From Serratia sp. Ag1 (lineage in GTDB: Bacteria > Pseudomonadota > Gammaproteobacteria > Enterobacterales > Enterobacteriaceae), in contig NZ_JQEI01000035.1 in NCBI RefSeq assembly GCF_000743355.1, positions 1 through 64,000 of the forward strand: a stretch of DNA of 64,000 bases, written 5' to 3'. Under the pieces are notes generated by a model. The model made no database searches and was not told where the DNA came from. It saw only the letters and a program-made list of their open reading frames with translations. The translations under genes and the position numbers were made by a program. This document shows positions 29,840 through 38,578 of the stretch, in pieces (position 1 is the first letter of the stretch; every line of letters starts with the position of its first letter).

Positions 29840-32272
29840 TTAAAGAGTATGTTCTGTGCGTGCGATAATATCATCCTGTGCGTCTGGGGATAATGCGGTA
29901 AAGAAAGCAGAATATCCAGCCACCCGTACCACTAAATCACGATATTGGTCAGGATGTTGCTTCGCTGCCAGCAACGTTTCTCTGGAAACAATATTGTACT
30001 GCACGTGCCAACCGTGATAGGTCTCGAAGAAGGTGCGCAGCATCAGCATCAGTTTCTCGCGGTCACGCGGGTTTTCCAGCGTGGATGGATTCAGCTTCTG
30101 GTTGAGCAGCACACCGCCAAGAATCGAAGCCGTTGGCAGTTTGGACAACGAGTTGAACACCGCTGTCGGCCCCAAATGATCGGTACCGGAGGCCGGGCTG
30201 GCTCCTTCCGCCAAAGGTGTCTGGGCCTTGCGCCCATCTGGCGTTGCCATAGTGGCTGCTCCAAACGGCACGTTGGCGGAGATGGAAGAGGTTCCGGCAT
30301 AGTAGGTGCCGCCAATCGGGCCCCGGCCAAAACGGGTATTATGGTACTGCTTCAGTTCGTCGATGTAGGTCTGGTAAGCACGCACCAGCAACTGGTCAAC
30401 CTCATCCACGTCGTTACCGTACTTCGGTGCGGCATTAATCAACCGTTGGCGTAACTGTTCACCGTCTAACCCGGCAAAATCGTTGGCCAAGGCTTGTGCC
30501 AACTGCTGCTGGCCGATGATCCCTTGCTCAAATATCAGCTTACGCACCGCCGCCAGGCTGTTGCCGAGGTTGGCGATGCCCACCTGCAGGCCGGAAACCC
30601 AATCATACTTCGCGCCACCTTGCTTGATGCTCTTACCGCGCTCAATGCAGTCATCCACCAACGCCGAGCAGAGGATATCGTGAGCATTCTCTTCCAGAAC
30701 GGTATCCACCACGCATTCAATTTCAATCGACTTGCGGGTGTAGTAACGGATTTGCGTATCCCAAGCCCCCAACACCTGCTCAAATTGGCTGAAGTTACCT
30801 TGCGAAAGCGCCAACTCCTGCGGCAGGAAGACCTGACCCGAGGTAGCATCACGTCCCTGTTCCAACGCCGCCAGCATTACCCGGGCGAAGTTGATAAAGC
30901 TCATGCCGGTGCAACGATAGCCCCATTTGCCACCCACGGCGGTTTCGATACAGCCGATAGCGGCATAATCGTAGGCATCCTGCGGTTCAACCCCCAGTTT
31001 GATAAATTCCGGGATCACGATTTCATCGTTGTTGAACGCAGGCATGCCAAAGCCACAGCGGATCACCTGCACGCAGGCATCGAGGAAATCATTGCTGATA
31101 CCGGCGTGGTAACGCACGCTGAGGTTGGGCTGGGTGGAACGCAGGCGGCCACAGGATTCCAGAATGGTGTAAGACAGCGGGTTAACCGCATCCGCTGGCT
31201 GACCGTTCACCAGTTTCTGGCCACCAATGGTCACGTTCTGATACAGCGGGCTACCGGCTGAAGCTTTGGAGTGCGAACCGGAACGGATCTTGTTCACTTC
31301 CAACAGCTTGAGCCAGCAACTGTGTAGCATTTCAATGGCTTTTTCGCGTGGTAGGCTTTGTTCCAGTTCGACATCACGGCGATACCATGGGTAGAGGTAC
31401 TGATCGAGGCGGCCAAAGGAGACCGAGTGGCCGTTGGATTCAATCTGTAACATCAACTGAATGAAGTAGCACAGTTGCAGTGCCTGCCAGAAGGTTTGTG
31501 GAGGCTGATGGGCGATCAGTTCGCAGTTAGCGGCCATGGTCAGCAACTCTTCACGGCGCCAGATACGGCTCTCTTCCTTTGCCATCTTACGGGCCAGCAG
31601 AGCGAAGCGCAGGATATGCTCGCTCAGCGCAGCCAGCGAGATATCAATGGCTTTCAGAAACTGTTCTTTGTGCAGATCGTCCCAGTCAGTCAACTGCAGG
31701 CGGTTACGGCGCTCGGTGACATTGTCACGTAAACCGTCCAAACCTTTCTCTAACAGCAACGGGAAGTTGACCGCTAAATGGGCATCACCGGAGGTCATGT
31801 TGCCTTCTGCTTTGATGATCCCGGTCGCCAGCAAGGCTTTCTGTTCATCGGTGAACATACCATAGCAGCGATCCTGCACGGTTTGACCGCGCCACCACGG
31901 GCACAGTTGATGCAGAATCGCCTTGTTTTCCTCGCTGACGGAAAAGCCCGCGCCAGGGCGATCGGCTAACTCGTCAATTTCGCTTTCAATCCAACTGACG
32001 GTGTATTCCGGAAAGATTGGCGCAGCCCGCAGTTCGCTGGCCTGGTTACCGATAATCAACTCATCGTTTTTGATCCAGATAGTACGGTTTGCCAAATGGT
32101 TGGCCAGTGCCAATGCCCGCCGTACCGGCAGTGGTTTGTCCTGATGCTGTTGGTAGGTTTCGGTGTAGTGCTGCGCCCGTTCAGTACAAACCGGGGGTTT
32201 AACAATATGGATCAGCGCGTTCTTGTGCGCCTGGGTGCGTTCGGTCAGGGTAATCAGATCCAGCGTGGTCAT
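29840..32272 (-). CDS. pflF: YbiW/PflF-type glycyl radical enzyme (C-O lyase class)
   Basis: An oxygen-sensitive glycyl radical enzyme of 810 residues, the length of E. coli YbiW. The radical site is Gly786 in RVAGYSAFF, and the active-site cysteine is Cys441 in AIGCIET. Pyruvate formate-lyase has two adjacent cysteines; the single GCIE cysteine places this with the dehydratase/eliminase class, so the name 'formate acetyltransferase' would be wrong. Recent work (from memory) showed that E. coli YbiW opens 1,5-anhydroglucitol-6-phosphate to 1-deoxyfructose-6-phosphate, which FSA then cleaves. The activase gene is upstream in the same operon (3-bp intergenic gap) and FSA is divergent, the same trio as in E. 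coli ybiW-ybiY-fsaA. Assignment to the family is firm; the substrate is inferred. Confidence 0.9.
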   Translation of the reverse strand: MTTLDLITLTERTQAHKNALIHIVKPPVCTERAQHYTETYQQHQDKPLPVRRALALANHLANRTIWIKNDELIIGNQASELRAAPIFPEYTVSWIESEIDELADRPGAGFSVSEENKAILHQLCPWWRGQTVQDRCYGMFTDEQKALLATGIIKAEGNMTSGDAHLAVNFPLLLEKGLDGLRDNVTERRNRLQLTDWDDLHKEQFLKAIDISLAALSEHILRFALLARKMAKEESRIWRREELLTMAANCELIAHQPPQTFWQALQLCYFIQLMLQIESNGHSVSFGRLDQYLYPWYRRDVELEQSLPREKAIEMLHSCWLKLLEVNKIRSGSHSKASAGSPLYQNVTIGGQKLVNGQPADAVNPLSYTILESCGRLRSTQPNLSVRYHAGISNDFLDACVQVIRCGFGMPAFNNDEIVIPEFIKLGVEPQDAYDYAAIGCIETAVGGKWGYRCTGMSFINFARVMLAALEQGRDATSGQVFLPQELALSQGNFSQFEQVLGAWDTQIRYYTRKSIEIECVVDTVLEENAHDILCSALVDDCIERGKSIKQGGAKYDWVSGLQVGIANLGNSLAAVRKLIFEQGIIGQQQLAQALANDFAGLDGEQLRQRLINAAPKYGNDVDEVDQLLVRAYQTYIDELKQYHNTRFGRGPIGGTYYAGTSSISANVPFGAATMATPDGRKAQTPLAEGASPASGTDHLGPTAVFNSLSKLPTASILGGVLLNQKLNPSTLENPRDREKLMLMLRTFFETYHGWHVQYNIVSRETLLAAKQHPDQYRDLVVRVAGYSAFFTALSPDAQDDIIARTEHTL

Positions 32273-32276
32273 AATG

Positions 32277-33176
32277 TTATCCTCGTAAAATGGCGGTCAA
32301 ACCTTTGGCGCTGGCATAATCTTCGGCGTAAGCCAGCAGTTCAGGATCGTCCAGTGGGGTACGGGAGGCGTGATAGGGCACACCGAGCAGGTGGTATTTG
32401 TTGATGCCCAATGTGTGGTACGGCAAAAAATGAATTTCTTTCACGCCGACTTCGTCGGCGGCAAAGTCGGTAATGGCGCGGATTGAGGCACGATCGGCGT
32501 TAAATTCAGGGATGAGCGGCACCCGCACGGTGATCGCGGTTCCTGCTGCTGCCAAACGACGGAAATTATCCATCACGCGCTTGGCAGAGCCATCGGTCCA
32601 TTGCTTAAAGCGTGCTTCGTCAACGTGCTTGAGGTCGGCCAGCATCAGATCCAACCAAGGTAACGAGGGGGCAATATATGACCATGGTGTATGCAGGCAG
32701 GACTCCACGGCGGTGTGAATACCGGCTTCACGCCCACGTTTGAGCAGGGCGGCGGCGATCTCTGGTTGCATAAAGGGTTCACCGCCAGAAAGCGTCAGGC
32801 CACCGCCAGTGCGCTGATAAAAGGGTTTGTCACGCAGCACTTCGGCCATTACGGCGTCGATGTCGAGCGCACTGCCGCAAACGCTCAGTGCCCCGCTGGG
32901 GCAACACCCGTTCAAGGCTGCATAATCCGCCGTAGTGAGCAATGTGCGTTGAATGGTTAACGTCTCTGACGTGCGCGTAATGGCGTGCGGGCACTGTTCG
33001 CTGCATAGAGTGCATCCTGCCAGACACAGGCGTTCATCGAACAGTAATTCCTGTTGGCGCGCGCGGCTTTCCGGGTTCTGGCACCAGCGACAGCCGAGGG
33101 AACAGCCTTTCAGGAACACCACGCTGCGGATGCCGGGGCCGTCATGTGTAGAATAGCGTTGCAGATTGAAAAGCAT
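32277..33176 (-). CDS. pflE: Glycyl radical enzyme activase (YbiY/PflE type), radical SAM
   Basis: This installs the glycyl radical on its partner by reductive cleavage of S-adenosylmethionine. The radical SAM cysteines are Cys25, Cys29 and Cys32 in GCSLGCRWC. Two further clusters of the activase family are suggested by [15 protein letters not shown] and [22 protein letters not shown] is the SAM-binding loop. It is 299 aa, close in sequence to E. coli YbiY. Its stop is next to the GAGG ribosome site of the downstream enzyme gene, so they are co-translated. It is transcribed divergently from the FSA gene across an FNR site. Confidence 0.93.
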   Translation of the reverse strand: MLFNLQRYSTHDGPGIRSVVFLKGCSLGCRWCQNPESRARQQELLFDERLCLAGCTLCSEQCPHAITRTSETLTIQRTLLTTADYAALNGCCPSGALSVCGSALDIDAVMAEVLRDKPFYQRTGGGLTLSGGEPFMQPEIAAALLKRGREAGIHTAVESCLHTPWSYIAPSLPWLDLMLADLKHVDEARFKQWTDGSAKRVMDNFRRLAAAGTAITVRVPLIPEFNADRASIRAITDFAADEVGVKEIHFLPYHTLGINKYHLLGVPYHASRTPLDDPELLAYAEDYASAKGLTAILRG

Positions 33177-33237
33177 GGTTCACCCGTGACGTTTAATTTT
33201 CTTATGTAAATTAAATATGTTTCGAATGAAGCTTGTA

Positions 33238-33278
33238 TTGATTTTAATCAAATGGCGGGGGCTTTTTTGCCTTATTAT
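33238..33278. promoter_or_regulatory. FNR box and divergent promoter of fsa and the activase operon
   Basis: TTGATTTTAATCAA at 33238-33251 is a perfect match to the FNR consensus TTGAT-N4-ATCAA. A -10 hexamer TATTAT (33273-33278) lies so that the box is centred about 41.5 bp before the predicted fsa start, the classical class II activator position. On the other strand an AT-rich -10 (near 33217-33212) is at a comparable distance for the activase operon. One FNR dimer could thus switch on both transcripts without oxygen. Confidence 0.8.
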
Positions 33279-33321
33279 GATGAGAGTTTGAATTTGTTTG
33301 TAAAATAATCAGGAGACCGAT

Positions 33322-33987
33322 ATGGAACTTTATCTTGATACCGCCGATGTCACTGCGGTGAAGCGTCTGGCGCGTGTGTTGCCGCTGCACGGTGTGACCA
33401 CCAACCCGAGTATTGTGGCTAAAGAACGTAAACCCATTTGGGAAGTGTTGCCTGCGTTGCGCGATGCGCTTGGCGGTACCGGCAAGCTGTTTGCGCAGGT
33501 GATGGCTAACGACGCAGAGCGCATGGTGGCAGAAGCGCTGTTGTTGAATCAGCGGGTGCCGGGGCTGGTCGTGAAGATCCCGGTTACGGCAGAAGGTTTG
33601 GCGGCGATCAAAAAGCTGAAGTCGATGTCGATCCCGACTTTAGGCACCGCAGTTTATGGTGCAGGCCAGGGATTGCTGTCGGCGCTGGCGGGGGCGGAAT
33701 ATGTGGCACCCTATGTTAACCGTCTTGATGCCCAGGGCGGCGACGGCGTTGCCATGGTTCATGAGTTGCAGCAGTTGCTCAATCTGCATGCACCTCATGC
33801 CAAAGTGCTGGCCGCCAGCTTCAAAACGCCGCGCCAGGCACTGGAATGCCTGCTGGCGGGTTGCCAGTCGATCACTTTACCGGTAGACGTGGCCGAACAG
33901 TTTATTGGTACTCCGGCAGTGCAGGCGGCGGTTGAGAAGTTTGAACAGGATTGGCAGGGCGCTTTTGGCACCACATTGTTAGGCTGA
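33322..33987 (+). CDS. fsa: Fructose-6-phosphate aldolase (FSA)
   Basis: This class I aldolase of the transaldolase family cleaves fructose-6-phosphate, or more efficiently 1-deoxy sugars, to glyceraldehyde-3-phosphate plus a ketone such as hydroxyacetone. The 221 residues align without gaps to E. coli FsaA over most of the length. The Schiff-base lysine is Lys85 in GLVVKIPVT; the start is [10 protein letters not shown] and [10 protein letters not shown] is conserved. The ATG at 33322 follows AGGAGA. It is divergent from a YbiW-type enzyme and its activase, as part of a conserved trio, which supports a role in cleaving 1-deoxyfructose-6-phosphate. Confidence 0.93.
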   Translation: MELYLDTADVTAVKRLARVLPLHGVTTNPSIVAKERKPIWEVLPALRDALGGTGKLFAQVMANDAERMVAEALLLNQRVPGLVVKIPVTAEGLAAIKKLKSMSIPTLGTAVYGAGQGLLSALAGAEYVAPYVNRLDAQGGDGVAMVHELQQLLNLHAPHAKVLAASFKTPRQALECLLAGCQSITLPVDVAEQFIGTPAVQAAVEKFEQDWQGAFGTTLLG

Positions 33988-33996
33988 TTGGATGAT

Positions 33997-34015
33997 GGGC
34001 GGCAGGGAGCCGCCC
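33997..34015. terminator. Stem-loop between fsa and the CstA-like gene
   Basis: GGGCGGC-AGGGA-GCCGCCC forms a 7-bp stem between the convergent genes. There is no U tract. Confidence 0.45.
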
Positions 34016-34036
34016 CGGTGGTTATTTTCTGGCGCT

Positions 34037-36103
34037 TCAGATACGCCCGGTTTCTTCACGCAGAACGATGGCACTTTCGCGCACCGTCGGCGAGTTTGAA
34101 TTCATCGCACGGCGGATCACAAAGAAAGCGGAAACCAGCATAGTAACCGCAACCAGCATAAAGAAGGCGCACAGGCCTGCGTTAATCTGGTTACTGAATA
34201 CGATAGTTTCCATGTCTTTCAGCGATTTTGCCGGGGCAATGATGGTGCCTTGCTCAATCCCGGCAGAGAATTTTTTCGCCTGCGCCAGGAAGCCAATGCT
34301 GGGTTTTTCGTGGAAAATCTTCTGCCAGCCTGCGGTCATGGAGGTAATGAACAGCCAGGCGGTTGGCACGATAGTGACCCAGGCGTAACGCTGTTTCTTC
34401 ATTTTGAACAGCACCACGGTGCCGAGGATCAGCGCCATTGAGGCCAACATCTGGTTACCGATACCGAACAGCGGCCACAGGGTGTTGATGCCACCTAAGG
34501 GATCCACCACGCCCTGATAGACGAAGAAACCCCAGCCGGACACTGCGACGGTGGTTCCCGCCAGGTTACCGAACCAGGAACGGCTATTGGCCAGGCGTGG
34601 AACGGCGATACCCACCAGATCCTGCACCATAAAGCGGCAGGCGCGCGTACCGGCATCAACGGCGGTCAGAATAAACAGCGCTTCAAACAGAATGGCGAAG
34701 TGATACCAGAAGGCCATCATGGTGCGGCTGTTGAACACTTCGGTAATGATATGCGCCATCCCAACGGCGAAGGTTGGTGCACCCCCCGCGCGTGACAAGA
34801 CTGAATTCTCACCCACATCTTTGGCGATTTGCGTCAACATTTCTGGCGTTACCATAAAGCCCCAGCCGTTGATCACCTGTGAGGCATTTTCCACCGTGGT
34901 GCCGATCAGCGCCGCCGGGGAGTTCATGGCAAAGTAAACGCCAGGGTCGATCACCGAGGCACAAATCAGCGCCATGATGGCAACGAAAGATTCCATCAGC
35001 ATCGCGCCATAACCGATAAAGCGGATATGGCTTTCGCGCTCCACCAGTTTTGGCGTGGTGCCGCTGGAAACCAGAGCGTGGAAACCGGAAATGGCCCCGC
35101 AGGCAATGGTGATAAACAGGAATGGGAACAGCGAGCCAGCAAAGACCGGGCCGCTGCCGTCGATAAAGCGCGAAACCGCTGGCATTTTCATTTCCGGCAT
35201 GGCGAACACAATGCCCACGGCCAGCCCGACGATCACGCCAATTTTCAGGAAAGTAGACAGATAATCACGCGGTGCCAGCAGTAACCACACCGGCAGTACC
35301 GAAGCGATAAAGCCATAAATCACCAGCACCCAGGTCAGGGTGGTGCCATGTAGGGTAAAGAACGGCCCCCAGTAGGGATGCTGCGCCACATTACCGCCGT
35401 AAATAATTGCCGCCATCATCAGGACAAAACCGAACAGCGAGACTTCGGCAATTTTACCCGGGCGAATAAAGCGCATGTAAACGCCCATAAACAGCGCGAT
35501 AGGGATGGTAGCAGCGATGGTGAACAGGCCCCACGGGCTGTCTGCCAGCGCTTTCACTACCACCAGAGCCAGCGCAGACAGGATAATGATCATGACCCCT
35601 AGCGCACCGAGCATGGTGACCACGCCGGCAAAAGCCCCCAGTTCCTGCTTGGCCATTTCACCGAGGGATCGCCCATCGCGGCGGGTAGAGATAAACAGGA
35701 TCAGGAAGTCTTGTACCGCACCGGCCATCATCACGCCGACCAGGATCCAGATAGTGCCTGGCAGGAACCCCATCTGCGCGGCCAGAATCGGCCCCACCAG
35801 CGGGCCAGCACCGGCAATGGCGGCAAAGTGGTGGCCGAACAGCACCCACTTGTTGGTGGGAACATAGTCCAACCCATCGTTATGGCGTTCCGCCGGGGTC
35901 AAGCGGCGGTCGTCCAGTTCAAACACGTTTTTGGCAATAAACAGGCTGTAGAAGCGATAAGCAATGCTGTAGCAGGCCACGGCGGCGACCACCAGCCAGA
36001 CAGCGTTGACGGGCTCCCCACGGCTGAGTGCCAGCATGGCGAAAGCGAAGGCACCGAGTAATGCCACCGCAAGCCAGATAATGCCGGACTTGACGTTTTT
36101 CAT
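34037..36103 (-). CDS. cstA: CstA-family transporter (peptide/pyruvate)
   Basis: A large inner-membrane permease of the CstA family with about 16-18 hydrophobic segments. Family members CstA and BtsT take up peptides or pyruvate with protons. Signature stretches include NDGLDYVPT, GHHFAAIAGAGPLVGP, LAPRDYLSTFLKIG and SSGTTPK. Details such as YRFYSLFIAKNV, STRRDGRSLGE and VPTAWLFITSMTAGWQK are closer to CstA than to BtsT as I recall them. The start at 36103 is preceded by AGGAG and gives 688 aa; a 49-codon upstream extension is non-coding. The position next to the GRE island is not that of E. coli cstA. Confidence 0.85.
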   Translation of the reverse strand: MKNVKSGIIWLAVALLGAFAFAMLALSRGEPVNAVWLVVAAVACYSIAYRFYSLFIAKNVFELDDRRLTPAERHNDGLDYVPTNKWVLFGHHFAAIAGAGPLVGPILAAQMGFLPGTIWILVGVMMAGAVQDFLILFISTRRDGRSLGEMAKQELGAFAGVVTMLGALGVMIIILSALALVVVKALADSPWGLFTIAATIPIALFMGVYMRFIRPGKIAEVSLFGFVLMMAAIIYGGNVAQHPYWGPFFTLHGTTLTWVLVIYGFIASVLPVWLLLAPRDYLSTFLKIGVIVGLAVGIVFAMPEMKMPAVSRFIDGSGPVFAGSLFPFLFITIACGAISGFHALVSSGTTPKLVERESHIRFIGYGAMLMESFVAIMALICASVIDPGVYFAMNSPAALIGTTVENASQVINGWGFMVTPEMLTQIAKDVGENSVLSRAGGAPTFAVGMAHIITEVFNSRTMMAFWYHFAILFEALFILTAVDAGTRACRFMVQDLVGIAVPRLANSRSWFGNLAGTTVAVSGWGFFVYQGVVDPLGGINTLWPLFGIGNQMLASMALILGTVVLFKMKKQRYAWVTIVPTAWLFITSMTAGWQKIFHEKPSIGFLAQAKKFSAGIEQGTIIAPAKSLKDMETIVFSNQINAGLCAFFMLVAVTMLVSAFFVIRRAMNSNSPTVRESAIVLREETGRI

Positions 36104-36275
36104 GTTCCACAACTCCTTGTTGTGCAAAGGTAGATAAAAGTAACGTTTCATCAGTAAAAGTGAGTCGCAGGTTAAAATAGGGGTTTTGGACATGAAGAAA
36201 AGCCGGTGAGATGAAAAATGTGAACTCAGCGGGGGTTTAGCTGCAAACATGGGGGAAGAAGGTCAGGCGGGGAGT

Positions 36276-36303
36276 AAAAAGGGCGATATTGGGGTATCGC
36301 CCT
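36276..36303 (-). terminator. rnb terminator
   Basis: On the minus strand AGGGCGATA-CCCCAA-TATCGCCCT is followed by TTTTT, 18 bp after the rnb stop. Confidence 0.88.
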
Positions 36304-36320
36304 GAGGGTTATGGGGGCGG

Positions 36321-38255
36321 TCAGGCGACCGGTTTTGCAATTACGCTGCGGGTTTCCATGCGTACTTCAGCAATGTTGACCTGCAGGGTATCGCCTTGGC
36401 GATAAACCATTTCACCTTTGACCTGCACCATGCCGGTTTCCTGGCTGCACACCAGTTCATCGCGCACTGCGTGAATGAACGGAGCCGGGATAAAGGCCAC
36501 TGCGCCGTTTTCCTGCAGGCGTACGCGCAGGCCACCGCGCGTGACGTCGATGATCTCTGCCGTGAAGCGTTCATCGGTGCCCGCTTTGTCTTTCAGGAAG
36601 CCCGCATACAGCCAGTCGCTGACATCGCGCTCGGCCATGCGGTTCAGGCGGCGGCGCTCAGCCAGTTGCACTGTCACGTCATCCAGTGGTTTGGTGGTGG
36701 CTTGTTGGCTGATAATCGCTTTCAACAGGCGGTGGTTAACCATGTCACCATACTTACGGATTGGCGATGTCCAGGTGGCGTAAGCTTCCAGCCCCAGCCC
36801 AAAGTGCGGGCCAGGCGCAGTGCTGATTTCTGCAAAGGTCTGGAAGCGACGAATGCGGCTGTCGAGGAACTGAGTCGGCTGTGCATCGAGGTGGCGGCGC
36901 AGTTCGCAGAATCCATCCAGCGTCAGCAGTTTTTCCGCTTCGGCTGCAATTTCGTTGCTCTGCAATACGTTGACCGCCTGCTCAACCAGCGCCGGATCGA
37001 AACCGGTATGTACGTTGTAAATGCCAAAACCCAGGCGATCGCGCAATACAATGGCGGCACAAACGTTGGCGGCAATCATGCACTCTTCAACGATACGGTT
37101 GGCGGTGCGGCGCTGTTCGGTGATGATGTTCAGCACTTCGCCTTTTTCACCGAGCACAAAGCGATAATCCGGGCGATCTTTAAACACCAGCGCATGCTGA
37201 TGCCGCCAGGCGTTGCGGTTATCACACACTTGTTTGAGCAGAGTGATCTGCTGCGCGATGGCTTCGCTTGGCGGTTGCCAACCGGCAACGCCGTCCAGCC
37301 AGTCAGAGACTTCGTCATAAACCAGCTTGGCTTTGGATTCGATCTCGGCGGCGAAGAAGTGGATATCATTGCTCAAAGTGCCGTCTGCGGCGACTGTCAC
37401 ACGGCAAGCCAACACCGGGCGGCGCTCATTGGGGCGCAGCGAACACAGGTTGTCGGACAGATCGCGCGGCAACATCGGAATATTGAAGCCTGGCAGGTAA
37501 TTGGTGAATGCACGTTGGCGGGCGATATCATCCAGGTTGCTGCCTTGCTCGACGTAAGCGGTAGGATCGGCAATCGCGATGGTCAATTGTAATGTGCCGT
37601 CGCCGTTATCCTGCACGTACAGCGCGTCATCCATATCTTCGGTGCTGGCGCTGTCGATGGTCACGAAGTTCAGCTCAGTCAGATCTTCACGCGGTATGGC
37701 GGAATCAAGTTCGCCAATGGCTGCCACTTCAGGGGCTTCTTTTTCCAGATTATGGCGTGCCAGCGTGACCCACCAAGGAGCGAAATGATCTCCAGCATCG
37801 GTAATGAACTGAGTCAGATCGGCGTAAAAACCGCGATCGCCCTTGAGTGGGTGGCGACGCATTTCGGCTACTGCCCAATCACCGGCCTGGAAGTCACGAG
37901 TCACTTCACGTACTGGACGGCACTGAATGGCGTCTTTCAGCAATGGATGGTCGGGTACGATGGACAGGCGATCATCCTTCTTCTGTACCCGGCCAACAAA
38001 GCGCGACAGGAACGGTTCAACCAGAGTTTCCGGCTCAGCGATTTCGCGATCTTTTTCGGTATGCAGGGTGGCGACGATACGATCACCATGCATGACTTTT
38101 TTCATGTACGGCGGCGGAATAAAGTAGCTTTTCTGACCGTCGACCTCTAAAAAGCCGAAACCTTTCTCAGTCCCTTTTACTACGCCTTCAACACGCGGGG
38201 TTTGAGAGTGAAGTTGCTGTTTAAGCTGCGCCAGCAGCGGGTTATCTTGAAACAT
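36321..38255 (-). CDS. rnb: Exoribonuclease II
   Basis: RNase II is the main 3'-5' processive hydrolytic exoribonuclease acting on unstructured RNA. Cold-shock-type RNA-binding domains (about 1-180, [18 protein letters not shown]) precede the RNB catalytic domain. Acidic residues are visible in [19 protein letters not shown]-terminal S1 domain starts near 560. The start at 38255 ([21 protein letters not shown]) matches E. coli exactly and gives 644 aa; ten upstream in-frame codons are excluded. Confidence 0.97.
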   Translation of the reverse strand: MFQDNPLLAQLKQQLHSQTPRVEGVVKGTEKGFGFLEVDGQKSYFIPPPYMKKVMHGDRIVATLHTEKDREIAEPETLVEPFLSRFVGRVQKKDDRLSIVPDHPLLKDAIQCRPVREVTRDFQAGDWAVAEMRRHPLKGDRGFYADLTQFITDAGDHFAPWWVTLARHNLEKEAPEVAAIGELDSAIPREDLTELNFVTIDSASTEDMDDALYVQDNGDGTLQLTIAIADPTAYVEQGSNLDDIARQRAFTNYLPGFNIPMLPRDLSDNLCSLRPNERRPVLACRVTVAADGTLSNDIHFFAAEIESKAKLVYDEVSDWLDGVAGWQPPSEAIAQQITLLKQVCDNRNAWRHQHALVFKDRPDYRFVLGEKGEVLNIITEQRRTANRIVEECMIAANVCAAIVLRDRLGFGIYNVHTGFDPALVEQAVNVLQSNEIAAEAEKLLTLDGFCELRRHLDAQPTQFLDSRIRRFQTFAEISTAPGPHFGLGLEAYATWTSPIRKYGDMVNHRLLKAIISQQATTKPLDDVTVQLAERRRLNRMAERDVSDWLYAGFLKDKAGTDERFTAEIIDVTRGGLRVRLQENGAVAFIPAPFIHAVRDELVCSQETGMVQVKGEMVYRQGDTLQVNIAEVRMETRSVIAKPVA

Positions 38256-38399
38256 ATCGTCCAGTAAATGGGTTGTGAGTGGCAAGATTTGCGGCAGACA
38301 GTTTTACGCGAATCACCTGCTGTGGGCAAGCTTAACGTCACGATTTCACTGCGTTGATAAGCGATTGCTGGCCCGAACGCCCGAGAACAAGTGATTGGC

Positions 38400-38426
38400 A
38401 AACCATGGTTATTTTAACCATGGTTT
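38400..38426. repeat. Perfect inverted repeat upstream of rnb
   Basis: Two 12-bp arms, AAACCATGGTTA and TAACCATGGTTT, flank a TTT spacer; each arm is itself nearly palindromic around CCATGG. A third copy, AAACCATGGTTT, lies at 38557-38568 on the far side of the structured repeat. The right arm and that copy therefore form a direct repeat bracketing the element. Confidence 0.8.
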
Positions 38427-38556
38427 CAGACTGCTGATAAAGCCGGTTATTAGGGGGAGCGTGCCGAAGGGGTCGTAACGGCGTAAGCCGTCGGAGCGCC
38501 CCTCGGTGCGCTAGACCCGGGTATCTCGGATTAAAAGCCACTTTGTCATCAACCTC
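38427..38556. mobile_element. Structured miniature repeat, copy A
   Basis: About 125 bp with high similarity to 58319-58443. The core GAGCGTGCCGAAGGGGTCGT to GCGCCCCTCGGTGCGCTAG is nearly identical and folds into a 14-bp stem with one bulge and two G-T pairs. It encloses a hairpin ACGGC-GTAA-GCCGT (38478-38491). The ends are imperfect inverted repeats (GCTGATAAAG... and the complement of CTTTGTCATC). It is flanked on both sides by AACCATGGTTT. It encodes no protein. It lies between rnb and the YdeP-like gene, where E. coli has yciW. Confidence 0.75.
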
Positions 38557-38578
38557 AAACCATGGTTTGCGCTCAGCA

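Noticed and set aside
29840..32272. Calling this gene pyruvate formate-lyase
   Set aside because: PFL has two adjacent active-site cysteines. This protein has one, in a GCIE motif, and belongs with dehydratase/eliminase-type radical enzymes.
36104..36250. N-terminal extension of the CstA-like protein (49 codons)
   Set aside because: It contains no hydrophobic or conserved sequence, and a strong AGGAG site lies at the internal ATG (36103), where homologues begin.
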